From NCBI GenBank assembly GCA_000277445.1, contig AJWJ01000026.1, positions 26,039-90,038 of the forward strand: a DNA stretch of 64,000 nt. The letters run 5' to 3'. Each line of letters starts with the position of its first letter. The stretch's first letter is position 1. The position numbers and the translations under genes are program-made. This document shows, one piece after another, positions 11,701-21,542 of the stretch. This DNA comes from Polysphondylium violaceum. Its lineage: Eukaryota; Evosea; Eumycetozoa; Dictyosteliales; Dictyosteliaceae. Under the pieces are notes generated by a model that saw only the letters and a program-made list of their open reading frames with translations, was not told the DNA's origin and did not search any database.

Positions 11701-12740
11701 TTATTTAATAAATTTAGATTGAATAAATTTTCTTTCCATTAAATTATTGTGTTTTCTATTAAATACCTTTCTTTCGACATATATATTTTGTTCAGTTTTA
11801 AATCCTTTTTCCTTAAACAAACTTTCTAATATCTCTGTTGTTGTTGTTGGGGATAACATTAATATATAATTAGACAATACTAATAATAATAATTATATTA
11901 ATAATTACCCAATGAAAAATAATATGCTCTAGTACCATCGAATCTAACATGGAAATTATCACCAAGTTTGTTTTTACTTCCACTTGCAATGACTTGTTGA
12001 TCAATTTCATTTATATTGGTACTGTCAAATCTATTTTGAGCCATATCATCAATGGCATAATCACGTATCAAAACTTTGCCACCGGGTTTCAATACTTTGT
12101 GACACATATCCACACACGATGGAATGGTTTTGGGATCCATGGCTGACAATACAAAGATAATAATGACGAGGTCCATGGAATTGGGTTCAGCCTTAACGGG
12201 CATCGAGTCGTAGCCGTCGATGGCGTTGAACACAAAACTAACACAACGACCACGATAGCCTTCATTCTCCTCTACGGCCTGGGCCAAGAGTTTGACGGCG
12301 TGTTGGGAGAAATCAAACGAGTGGAAATAGAGGTTGGAGTTGAGCTCGAGTAAGGGTAGTGTTGTGTTGCCGACACCACATCCGACCTCAAACATTGTGA
12401 GACGGTGTTTTGCATCGACCTCTTCGTCACCAGTTTTCTTGTAATCGGCGTGTTGCAACACCTCTGGGAACTCTCGTGTGAGCCAATGTCTGTCTTTGAA
12501 AAAGTTGTTGTTGTTCTTTTTATAGAATTTATCCCAGAACCTGTCGGCCTCTTTCTCATATCTTTCGATCAGTTGGGGCGACACGAGTTTCTGTGATTCC
12601 TTATCTATGTATCCGTATAATCTTGCAATACCCATCGCATCGTCTATAATGGGATAAAGGAAATTATATGAATGATCTTGATCTTTACTATATTGTTTAC
12701 TATTGGTGTTGATATCATTATTACTACTACTATTCGTCAT
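11701..12740 (-). CDS. mettl6: METTL6-like tRNA 3-methylcytidine methyltransferase
   Basis: Two exons on the minus strand, 12740-11909 and 11834-11701, with a 74-base intron (GTAATT donor, CAACAG acceptor) give 321 residues. The sequence FFKDRHWLTREFPE, the SAM-binding FEVGCGVGNT motif, a IIFVLSAMDP segment, VLKPGG-KVLIRDY and the C-terminal FDGTRAYYFS block are characteristic of the METTL2/6/8 family. Those enzymes make m3C at tRNA position 32. The N-terminal FWDKFYKKN and the C-terminal end QSKFIK resemble METTL6 more than METTL2. The first 20 residues are a Ser/Asn tract. A shorter 29-base intron using an earlier acceptor would also keep the frame but inserts non-conserved residues, so I prefer the 74-base one. 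Confidence 0.88.
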
Positions 12741-12993
12741 TTTCTATTATTCATATATATATATCTTTCGTTTTTTTTATTTTCAATTAATTTTTTTTAA
12801 TTTTTTTTATTTTCTTTGGTTTTAACTATCATTGTTTGCTTGTAAAATTAATATATCTACATTTGGGATATATAAAATTGTTTGTTTCAAGATTAATCAC
12901 AAGAAGACTTTCTTTTGAGATATTTATCAAAATTTCCAGATCTTGAGTCCCTGAGACCTATTCTAAAGTTTTTCATACTTTTTTTTTTGGATT

Positions 12994-13003
12994 ATATAAA
13001 AGA
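12994..13003 (+). promoter_or_regulatory. TATA-like box of the third APH-fold kinase gene
   Basis: TATATAAAAG follows a T10 run and lies about 50 bases upstream of the ATG at 13044. TATA followed or preceded by oligo-T is the usual dictyostelid core promoter pattern. The 303-base spacer 12741-13043 holds nothing else recognisable apart from T-runs. Confidence 0.5.
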
Positions 13004-13043
13004 GAGTGGGCTCTAGAGTTGACATAGAGAAACAAATACCAAA

Positions 13044-14167
13044 ATGAGTATATTGGATGATGTAATATTTTATTTATTTGTTTATTTATCTATTTTATAC
13101 ACTTATACTAACCATACAAATAGATTAATAAAATTATTTCCAAGCATTATTTCAATAATGATGCCGTTGAGAATGTGTCGAGTAAATATGAAATCAAAGA
13201 TTGCTCAAAGGGATGTGATAACAATGTGTTTGCCATTACATTTAAACATGATAGTAGTAGGATCATCATTCGTAAGCCAAAGTCTATAGACTGTGATACA
13301 CCTGCCATGCACACACCATTGATGCAAAGTATCGTAATGAAATTATATGCCAGTGTGGGCGTTTCTGTGCCAAGTTTGATTTTCTTGGATGAAAATGACG
13401 AATATTCCATAGAGACCTATATGCCTGAAAACGATTTGGGCGAGATATACATCAAACCAACCGATATGAACGATGTTGATAAACAAAATATATTCACTCA
13501 TATCGGGAGGGAGTTGGGCAAGATGCATTCCATTAAAACCTGCGGATACGGGGACATAAAGTACTATAGTAAATCTAGCAACGATGGCGACACGCCCCAG
13601 TTAGAGGGAAATCTCACTGAATGGATACAATTTTTTAACCAAGATGTGCCCGATCAAATAGAATCTTGTTTAAAGAATGATTACTATCTTTTAAATATAT
13701 TACAACACTATGCGAGTGTTGATCAGGTTGTCAATGACTTGCATTCATTGTTTAATCAAGCCAAACAATACCTATTGTCTTTTAATCAACCTTGTTTGGT
13801 GCATGCAGATGTCTGTAGTAATAATATACGTGTATCAAAAGAAAGTATCAGCGATGGCACTGTAACATCGTTAAAGTATATCGGCCTTATTGATTTTGCA
13901 GATGGCAAGAGTGGTGATGGATTATATGACATTGGTAGAATACTGCATCATGTCTATGGTGATTGGTCATTCATAGAGTGTATCGAACAAGGATATTTCC
14001 AAGGCGACAATAGTGGTAAATTCAGTATCGATCAGCAAAGAATCATTGTATTCTATGCATTGTCCTTTTGCATTTGGCTACTGGATATCTCGGAAAACAA
14101 TCAAGAGATCATTAAATACAACACAATTTTAAACAATCTTTTGAAACTATATAGAAAGATGAAATGA
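13044..14167 (+). CDS. Aminoglycoside-phosphotransferase-fold kinase, divergent
   Basis: A first exon of only 18 bases (13044-13061, MSILDD) and a second exon 13124-14167 join in phase to 353 residues. The protein has the APH-fold catalytic loop HADVCSNN near residue 230 and a DFADG metal-binding motif about 30 residues later. An N-lobe IIIRKPKS strand with Lys is likely the ATP contact. It is not closely similar to the tandem kinases at 5.5-7.7 kb. The substrate is unknown; macrolide, fructosamine and homoserine kinases share the fold. No signal or membrane segment is visible. The start was chosen because the ORF body has no ATG at its conserved beginning and the micro-exon restores one with correct splice sites. 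Confidence 0.75.
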
Positions 14168-14382
14168 AAACACTCATCAATTGAATAAATGTACATATCA
14201 ACTATTGGATATATCCTCAAACTGATCTACAAATCTGTATTAGATTTACATCCCTTTTTCTTGAAAATTATTTTTTTTAAATTTTTTACTTTTTTTTAAT
14301 TTTCAGATTTATATTAAATTGTAGTTGTTGTGATCGGGTTCTTATTGTTTAGACGCACCAATATAGAGGGTCAAAGGGGTTA

Positions 14383-15027
14383 ATGATAAAGAGAAAAAGA
14401 GAAGAAGAGGAGCAAAATGATGTATACATGAGTTTTAGCGATGACGATGATGATGATCACTATCAATCAGTAAATGGTTATAATAAACAACAACAATATG
14501 ATAGTAGTAGTGGTACCGATGAAGAGGATGTTAAGCTTAAAATTAGAAAATTGGATTTAAATAGTCCCATCCATTCAACAGTGTTAAATACCAGTAATGG
14601 TAGTATCAATATCAATCATCAAGGATACAAACCTCCAAGGGCTGCTATACTACATCAACAACAACAACAACAACAACAAGAGCTAGAGCAACAACAACAA
14701 TATAATGATAACCATGTTAGAATCTCACATCATCATAATAACCATAACCACCGTCATCAAAATCAACCGCATCAACAACATGTTTATATTAATAATTCAA
14801 CACAACAACAAATAGAAAATCATAGAAGTGGACTCTTTGATTTTAATCAACAACAACATAATAATATTAATAATAGTAATAATATTCTAAGATTAAAAAG
14901 TGAAAATGGAATGGACCATAGCCATCAACAACAATCAACAGATAATCAATATTCAAATATAAATGATATTCTCAGAAATGCGCATATTAATAGAATGAGG
15001 AAAAAACATGGATTGCCTCCTATTTAA
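14383..15027 (+). CDS. N/Q/H-rich protein of unknown function
   Basis: Intronless, 214 residues. It opens with a basic/acidic stretch (MIKRKREEEEQND) that looks like a nuclear localisation signal beside an acidic patch. It continues through Gln, His and Asn homopolymers and ends with a non-repetitive helix, DILRNAHINRMRKKHGLPPI. That tail is the only part likely to be conserved. No known domain is recognised. It could be a small nuclear or chromatin protein, but this is inference from composition. Confidence 0.6.
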   Translation: MIKRKREEEEQNDVYMSFSDDDDDDHYQSVNGYNKQQQYDSSSGTDEEDVKLKIRKLDLNSPIHSTVLNTSNGSININHQGYKPPRAAILHQQQQQQQQELEQQQQYNDNHVRISHHHNNHNHRHQNQPHQQHVYINNSTQQQIENHRSGLFDFNQQQHNNINNSNNILRLKSENGMDHSHQQQSTDNQYSNINDILRNAHINRMRKKHGLPPI

Positions 15028-15140
15028 TATTATTATTATTAAATAAATAGAAACTTGTATATATTAAATATTTTATTATTTTATATTATTTTAAATATTA
15101 TTACTAGATGGTATTATTAAGGTTTTCAAATGAATTAAAA

Positions 15141-15324
15141 TTACTCTGGAGTAAATTTATGAAAGAAAATAAACTCCAAGAATCTAACAAATTTGGATTT
15201 GGTAGTAAAATTCAATAAATCGTCATTTTGATTGGATCCAGGACCATTGGAATAAATTATTTGTTGATGTTCAATATTTGATTGGACTTGGGATAATTTA
15301 ACAAGGTTTTCTAAAGAAATGTAC
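15141..15324 (-). pseudogene. Partial coding exon, possible gene remnant
   Basis: An open frame on the minus strand runs from an AACAATAG splice-acceptor-like site at 15325-15332 to a stop at 15141. It encodes about 60 ordinary-looking residues (YISLENLVKLSQVQ at the start, RFLEFIFFHKFTPE at the end). Upstream there is a consistent donor (GTAAGT near 15373), but no upstream exon stays open in the needed phase and no ATG fits. It may be the last exon of a decayed gene or of a gene whose first exon I could not find. Confidence 0.35.
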
Positions 15325-15536
15325 CTATTGTTAATAGTTGATTTTTAATATTTTTTAAAATTATTACTTACCTAAGATCATATTTTTTTAGTTAATTGAG
15401 ATTTGTCTGAATGATTTGATTTTAAAATTGTACCAGTATTTATAAACAAATAAAAAAAGTAGTAACAAATATTAAATAAAAATTGAAGTTAATTTAAATT
15501 TCCAATTTAGTAATCTTTTGTTAAAAAAATAATAAG

Positions 15537-15764
15537 ATGTTCAATAACCAAAAAAGTGATGATGATACAGGTGTGTTAGTATTGGAATTGAATTGATGAT
15601 TCTTTATATAGTAAGAAGTATTGATTTTATCTATTTAAAATTATTTCTCAAATTGTACAGGTGCAACTGATGATGTCGATGAATACACAAAAGTTAAATT
15701 TCGTAGTAGTAGATTAATGGTGGTGGGAGGATTGGAGGTGGTGGTTGTTAATCTCTTATTATAG
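15537..15764 (+). CDS. Possible small two-exon protein (45 residues)
   Basis: ATG at 15537 opens an exon ending at 15570. A 90-base intron with GTGTGT donor and TTGTACAG acceptor leads to a second exon 15661-15764, in frame, ending in a stop. The product starts MFNNQKSDDDTGATDD and continues with EYTKVKFRSSRLMVVGG, a well-formed, non-repetitive peptide. It is too short for a family call. The good acceptor and the drop in AT content support it, but it could be spurious. Confidence 0.4.
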
Positions 15765-16884
15765 TATTGTGGGGTAAAATGTAATGAGTTCAATGACAAT
15801 AGATTATCGTGTGGTATAGAGTGTGAATGTGTTTTAATGTTCTTGTGGTTTAATAAGTACTATTAGTATTGGGTGTTTTTATCTTTTCAACATAAACCAA
15901 AAAAGTATACTCCTTATACCTACTGTATCCTAATAAAGCAATGCTTAATCAACAACACAGCAAAATGATTTTAAACGTAGTTTTATATAGTGTTCTTTTT
16001 TATAAAAAATAGAATGAAATGAGTGATTACATTACACAAAGATTTAAATAAAATGATACTGGATTGCCAAGAACGACACTTGTATGTTTAATTCAACACT
16101 CTCATTCACACCCGTAGGGAAGCAATAAACTAGTTGTTTTCACTGTTGTTTAAAATATTATTGATTTCTATAATCCCTTTTATTGTATCTTAGACTACCA
16201 TCATTCACACTTTCCCAAATATAGAAACAGAAAAGAGTTCTTTTCTAACCCCATACACCTCAGCACAGTAGCACTTTTTTCAATTCAAACAGGTTTTTCC
16301 AAAAACCATCCCTTTTAAAAATAAAAAATGTTGAACAGGGTAGAGTATTGGGAAATAGGAATTTTCATGTTTTTTGCACATTGGCATACATTCCAATGTT
16401 TTAGTATATGCCAGTGTGAATAATAGTAAAAAGTGTGTAATGTGTTTAAATTTCCTATTTTGAAATTCAATAATTCATTGTGTTAATTGTGAAAAACAGT
16501 TCCCACCATTTTTTAAAACTCACCCCAACATTAACTATTTATCCTCCCCAAAAAATTCCCCCTCTTTACCACATTTATTGTTATTGTTGATTACTTCTTT
16601 CTCCTAACTCTACACTAAAAGATTCAAACACCAATACAATTCGTGTGTGCGTGTGAATGTAATTAGTTTTCACCCCTTTTTCCATGTTTCTATCCTTTCC
16701 AGCATTATCTAGATGGGGAAATAATATTTTTTAAAAACTCTATTAACTTTTGGGAAAAATAAATATCATTTTTTGTTTGAAATAGATAATAATAATATTA
16801 TCTAGTTTTCTAAAAAATCATTTCCAAGGTTTATTCCCTGTTTTTTGAAAAAAAAAGTTTTATGTGTAAATTGGTTTACTTGGG

Positions 16885-16908
16885 AAATTTAAATTTAAAT
16901 TTAAATTT
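16885..16908. repeat. Four tandem AAATTT units
   Basis: Four perfect AAATTT hexamers in tandem form a self-complementary AT palindrome inside the gene-poor region. Confidence 0.9.
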
Positions 16909-17010
16909 CACTATTTGTAAAAAGGTGTGAGCAATAAAGATTTTTCAATTGGTTCCCTATCTTAAGTTGTTGTCGTTACTACAGTATAATAGTAACACCT
17001 TTCCCAAGAG

Positions 17011-17051
17011 ACACATTCACCAATTGGATCGTTTCGATTGGTGAATAGTGT
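17011..17051. other. Perfect-stem hairpin, possible structured RNA
   Basis: ATTCACCAAT at 17015-17024 is the exact reverse complement of ATTGGTGAAT at 17037-17046, with a 12-base loop. The stem extends outward by ACAC/GTGT (17011-17014 and 17048-17051) past a single bulged A. A 14-base-pair stem with mixed base content is not expected from AT-rich background. No tRNA or snRNA match is recognised, and the strand is undetermined. Confidence 0.55.
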
Positions 17052-17174
17052 GAAGTTTAATCCGATGGATATATATCTTGAGAATTTTTATTATTTTTAT
17101 TAATCATGATTCATCACACGTAAAACGTCATTCGATGAGATATACCAATTAAAAGTACCATTTTTCATTAAAAT

Positions 17175-17219
17175 AGATATTCGCACAACTGCCACCTTGG
17201 CAGAGTAATGGAAATATCT
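17175..17219. other. Two-part stem-loop, possible structured RNA
   Basis: An inner hairpin CTGCCA-CCT-TGGCAG (17189-17203) is enclosed by an outer 7-base pair AGATATT (17175-17181) / AATATCT (17213-17219), leaving an asymmetric internal loop. It lies 125 bases from the hairpin at 17011, and the two could belong to one folded transcript. Confidence 0.5.
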
Positions 17220-18067
17220 GATTTAAGTTCTTGATGACCAATAGAATCTCTTTGTCAGGACTTTTTTTTTTCATGATTCTGTTTTTACAAAAGCGCACAG
17301 GTGTCATTGTAAAAATGAATATCTATTGGTAGAATCAATTCACCTCCCTTTTTTTCAACAACAACAACAACACACGTTCACACACAATCTCGAGACAAGA
17401 GAGTCACACAGTACTCTATTTATGTACACAAGGATCATAAAAAACACCACATCGTAAAACATTAAAAATATCTATCTATTTTTACTATTATTTTAAAAAT
17501 AAAAGAGTTTAGAATATCGCTTCAACGTAACACAAACCCCCACCGAAAGCTTGATTTCATTGATCCCTTTTTTTTAAAAAAAAAGTTCTAAAATCTAAAT
17601 TTGCAACAGAACATAGCCTTAATAGTGGAGGTGGTGGGGTGTACGCACACCTGCAAAGACCACTAATAAAAGAGATTATAAAAGAATAAATAATAAATAA
17701 AAAAAAAACAAAAACTATCCCATCCAAAAAATCTTTTGCAAATGGGGTAAGAAGGGGTGAGGGCTTGTGATTGGAAAATTTACAAAATTTTTTTTTAAAA
17801 AATATCTTTTTTTTAGTTTGAAAAAGGAAAAAAAGGAAAGAAGCTCTAGAGGATGAGATTGAGATACAGATTTATTTTAAATGCAGTAAACTATTGATGA
17901 TAGTAGGGGTGAGAAGAGTACTTGGTTTATTTTCTCCTTTATAAGAATATTATAAAATGCCTTCAATCTTTTTACCATTGAAAATCTTTATCTATTTGAG
18001 GTGTGATTTCGAGTAAAAATCTAGATTTGAAAGTTACATTTAAAGGTGTCTTACAAGGAATTAAATG

Positions 18068-18076
18068 TATAAATAG
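18068..18076 (+). promoter_or_regulatory. TATA box of the hssA-like gene
   Basis: TATAAATAG lies 83 bases upstream of the ATG at 18159, in an AT-rich leader. Placement fits a dictyostelid core promoter. Confidence 0.5.
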
Positions 18077-18158
18077 CAAATGAAAAAAGTAAAATTTATT
18101 AAAACAAAAACATATTCTTAAGTTTAAAAAACTAAATACAATTACAATTATTAATAAA

Positions 18159-18457
18159 ATGTCTATCTTCAAATCCTTAACCTCAATTTCAAATCCATCA
18201 AAGAATATCAAAAATAGTCAACTTAACGTTGCTTCTTCTTCTGCGAATTCATCTATGGGTGGAAACAGCAATGCCACATGGGTAATTGGTGGTATTGGAG
18301 GTCCAACTATCTGGGTACTTATAAATATTTATAAAAGATAAATTTTGGATTCATCTTTCTAATATTTTTGTTAATTATTATTTTAAAATAGTATGAGGAC
18401 GGTAAAAATGCAGTTTATTTTGGTACTTTATCTTCTTTCCTTGATACAATCAACTAA
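18159..18457 (+). CDS. Small hssA/B-like protein
   Basis: Two exons, 18159-18314 and 18392-18457, joined in phase 0 across a 77-base intron, give 73 residues. The N-terminus MSIFKSLTSISNPSK matches the opening pattern of the dictyostelid hssA/sigN-type small proteins (S-I-S-N-P near residue 10, then Ser/Asn). The middle has only a short Gly-rich stretch (IGGIGG) instead of the long Gly/Cys tail of typical members. The second exon ends with YEDGKNAVYFGTLSSFLDTIN, roughly the last third, which I do not recognise. Members of that family are strongly regulated in development; the TATA box and long upstream region fit. Function is unknown. Confidence 0.6.
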
Positions 18458-18598
18458 ATAGTTATATTTTCCTTTTTGTATATTAATATATCCATGTTAG
18501 CTTCGAAGCTGATCATTTTTTCTTTATTAATAAAATCAGTTCTCTTTTAAATATTGATTTTTTCAATCCCGAAGCTCAGGTTAACTAACCAGGATCAT

Positions 18599-19787
18599 TT
18601 AAATAGTTCTTAGAACAATTCTTCCATTAGTTCTTGTATATTTTTCTGAAAATATTGATAGAGATTCAATTTTTAAACCAGCTTTTTCTACTATATTTTC
18701 CCATTCACTAGTACTTCTTTCGCGTCCATTAGCTATATGCATCATGTGTAAATCCAACCATACATGATAATTTGGCTCGTTTTTTACATTTATAACAGAG
18801 TCAAAAATCATTATTCTAGAGGTCGGTTTCATTTTTTTTGAGATACTTTTTAAAATTTGAATACTTTCTTTATCTTTCCAATCATGGAAAATCATTTTCA
18901 TGATAAAACAATCTGCCTCTGGAACTTGTTGAAAGAAATTGCCTGGTTCTTCTTGGAATCTACTTAAAACATTGTTTTCAAATTCAGATTCCCTAGATTC
19001 AGTTAGCAATTGTTTGTTTTGTGAAATAACCAGAGGTAAATCAAAGTTTATGCCTTTCTTGACTGTTGGGAATTGTTTCAATATATTCAATACAAATAAA
19101 CCATGAGAGCCACCTAAATCACATACTATATCAAAACAAGAAAAATCTGTTTCTTTTAAAAGATAGGGCATCAATTGGTTTGTAAAATTACTCATTGCAT
19201 TCATGAATATTTCGTGAAATTCTGGGTTTCTTTTATCTATATCCCACAATCCATCGTATCCAATAGATTGTAGCCCTCTAGCTTCTCCATGTTTTATACT
19301 TTCACCTAAAGAGCCCCATGCTCTATATAAATTAAATTTTAGTAGTGTATAATAATTAGTCACTAATTATTATACAGGCATTCTTCAGTTTACTTAATCA
19401 AACTTTTATGATAAAGCAAAAAAAGTGGTTTAGTGTGGGAAATAACTTTTATACATACTGGTAGTAAATAGAATTGCTTATATGAGCAAATCCATTAACT
19501 CCATCTTGTGTAAGGAAATATGATTTCCTATTTTGAGAGAATACACCATAGTCTTCTTCTTCCTTGAAAATTCCTAAACAAGATAAAGCTCTCATTGTTC
19601 TATAAAGAAAATCAGGATTTACCCCAATTTCTTTTGCAATGGTAAAGGATGATTTTGGTCCATTAACTAGATGGTGTGCAACGTTATTTTCAATTACATA
19701 CTGAAGGGCTCTAGACTTCCAATACCCATTCGCAACATCCATAATTTCTTTCTGTACTTCAAGATCGTTTAAGTGGGGTAGCTCCAT
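18599..19787 (-). CDS. SAM-dependent O-methyltransferase, copy A
   Basis: Exons 19787-19459 and 19322-18599 on the minus strand join in frame to 350 residues. The N-terminal dimerisation/winged-helix region contains GYWKSRAL and FLYRTMRALS. The SAM-binding loop DLGGSHG lies near residue 178. The catalytic His lies in FHDW near 256, followed by the KMKPTSRIMIFDS strand and the C-terminal MHIANGRERS block. This is the plant-COMT type family 2 methyltransferase. In Dictyostelium the same family includes DmtA, which methylates the polyketide DIF-1 precursor. Substrate here is inferred only to be a phenolic small molecule. It shares the first intron position with copies B-E and lacks the second intron present in B, C and E. 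The spacer 19788-20028 is a divergent promoter shared with the phosphatase gene. Confidence 0.85.
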
Positions 19788-20028
19788 ATTTTGTGATACT
19801 AATATTGTTTTTTTATACCAATAACATATATAAATATATAAATTTGTAAAAAAATAAAATATTTATAAACACTTCAAATACTAACCCCTTTAATATAATA
19901 AAAAAGTGGGATAAAAACACAAGTATTTTAATACTAAAATATTAAAAGATAAATAAAAAATAAAATAAATCTCATGTATTAATAAAGATAAATTTAACTT
20001 TTTTGATAACTTAATATATTTTTCAATT

Positions 20029-21315
20029 ATGAAACTAGTTTTCTTATGTTTTATTCTTTTTTTGGTTGATTTTTCTACTTGTTGTAGAGATATAACCAAT
20101 GAAAAAGGGTTTCATTTATCTACCAAAACCCGATACCAATTACCTCAAATAGAAAATACTTATAATGAGTATTTGAAAAAAAACTGTAAATTAATTCACA
20201 TTAATTACATAGGTAGACATGGCACTAGAAATCCAAGTGTAACCGAAACACTATCTTTATCATCATTGGGGCAATCATTTAAAAATCAAGAGGGTAACAT
20301 ATATAAAGAATACAAGTGGATACTTGATTTTATAGCTCCAAAAAATGAAAGTGCAGGTATTTTATTACCTGTAGGTAAATATGAACTCTTTGAAATAGGA
20401 AAACGTATAAAATCTAGATTTAAAAATTTTTTTAATCCTTTTTCATCAGAATTTTATCAAGTTTTTTCAACCAAAGTTCCAAGAGCTTTTGAAAGTGCAT
20501 CTTTTTTAATCAATGGTTTGTTTAATGGTAGTTTTGTTGAAGATAATGGTGGTTTGGTTTTTACAAATGATCAAGAAAATCTTTTAAGATTTTTTGATAG
20601 TTGTTCAAAGTTTTTGGGTTATCTTGAAAGCGGAGAAAATGTTATAGAGATGAATTTATGGAAATCATATAGTTATCCTCCAATAGCTAAAAGAATATCG
20701 TTATTAATAGGGTTGAATGAAACTATGTCTATAAAAGTTTTAGATAAATTATTTTCTGCCTGTGTAAATGAAGCTTCAATTAATAATAACTATAATGATT
20801 GGTGTTCATTATTTACTAAAGAAGATATAGTTAATTGGGAATATGCTCAAGATTTAAAACAATTTTGGACCAGAAGTTATGGTAATCAATTGAATTATAA
20901 AATGGCATCTTTATTATTTCAAGAAATTATTAAAGATTTAGAAAATAGTATAAAGGGTGGGCAGGATTCTTTTTCAGCAAGAATTAGATTAGCCCACGCA
21001 GAAACCTTATTACCTATTATCAGTATTTTGGGGTTGTACAAAGATACATATAACCTCTATGCAAACTTGACGAGTAGTCAAATTAATTCAAGAAAGTTTA
21101 AAACCTCAAATATAAGCCCTTATGCAGCAAATCTTGCCTTATATCTTTTCAAATGTGATGGTACTATCAAAATTAGTGTCGAACATAACGAGGTTCCAGT
21201 GTTGATTCCTGGTTGTAAAGGTAAACTTTGTGATTTTTTTTTGTTTAAGAATTTATTCAATAATGCTCTAAGTTTCGTCTGGGATGCTTATTGTTATGAA
21301 ACGTATAAACATTAG
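20029..21315 (+). CDS. Secreted histidine acid phosphatase, MINPP1-like, copy 1
   Basis: Intronless, 428 residues, with a cleavable-looking signal peptide (MKLVFLCFILFLVDFSTC). The histidine phosphatase hallmark RHGTRNP is at about residues 64-70, and the partner proton-donor motif HAE is in LAHAETLLP near residue 325. Histidine acid phosphatases with HAE rather than HD are the multiple-inositol-polyphosphate-phosphatase subgroup, acting on phytate-type substrates in secretory or extracellular space. Several N-glycosylation sequons are present. It is followed in tandem by a second copy. Its codon use is more AT-rich than the housekeeping genes of the window. Confidence 0.85.
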   Translation: MKLVFLCFILFLVDFSTCCRDITNEKGFHLSTKTRYQLPQIENTYNEYLKKNCKLIHINYIGRHGTRNPSVTETLSLSSLGQSFKNQEGNIYKEYKWILDFIAPKNESAGILLPVGKYELFEIGKRIKSRFKNFFNPFSSEFYQVFSTKVPRAFESASFLINGLFNGSFVEDNGGLVFTNDQENLLRFFDSCSKFLGYLESGENVIEMNLWKSYSYPPIAKRISLLIGLNETMSIKVLDKLFSACVNEASINNNYNDWCSLFTKEDIVNWEYAQDLKQFWTRSYGNQLNYKMASLLFQEIIKDLENSIKGGQDSFSARIRLAHAETLLPIISILGLYKDTYNLYANLTSSQINSRKFKTSNISPYAANLALYLFKCDGTIKISVEHNEVPVLIPGCKGKLCDFFLFKNLFNNALSFVWDAYCYETYKH

Positions 21316-21498
21316 GTATAAATAAAGTAAAAAGGAGATAGTTTATAAATCTATGGAATAAAAATAGATAGGGGGTTACAATAAAAAAAAAAAAAAAAAA
21401 TACTAATGATTATCACCATTTTTTTTAGATTAATAACTATATCCCTAAAGAAATTAATAATTTAGAAAAGTTATTTATCATTTTGGACTTTGAAATGA

Positions 21499-21507
21499 TA
21501 TAAATAG
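21499..21507 (+). promoter_or_regulatory. TATA box of the second phosphatase gene
   Basis: TATAAATAG lies 36 bases before the ATG at 21543, giving a very short leader. The spacer between the two phosphatase genes also contains an A18 run near 21383. Confidence 0.5.
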
Positions 21508-21542
21508 TTAATACAATAAAATGATTCACAATCAAAAAAAAA

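Larger units (their letters stand above)
15765..18158. other. Long gene-poor region
   Basis: About 2.4 kb without a supportable ORF, unusually long for a dictyostelid genome. Contents noted separately are an AAATTT repeat, two hairpins near 17.0-17.2 kb and a TATA box for the next gene. There is also a GT-rich element at 17625-17651 containing the palindrome GGTGT-ACGC-ACACC. I found no tRNA (no B-box GTTCGA-type sequence in a cloverleaf context) and no recognised snRNA. It may be extended regulatory DNA for the developmental-type gene downstream, or hold an unrecognised noncoding RNA. Confidence 0.5.

Noticed and set aside
11880-11908. 29-base intron in the METTL6-like gene
   Set aside because: It keeps the frame, but would insert non-conserved residues and is far shorter than other introns here; the 74-base alternative restores the family alignment.
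17621-17660. Possible tRNA in the gene-poor region
   Set aside because: No cloverleaf, no TTCGA-type T-loop and no acceptor stem could be formed around the G-rich patch or elsewhere in 15.8-18.1 kb.
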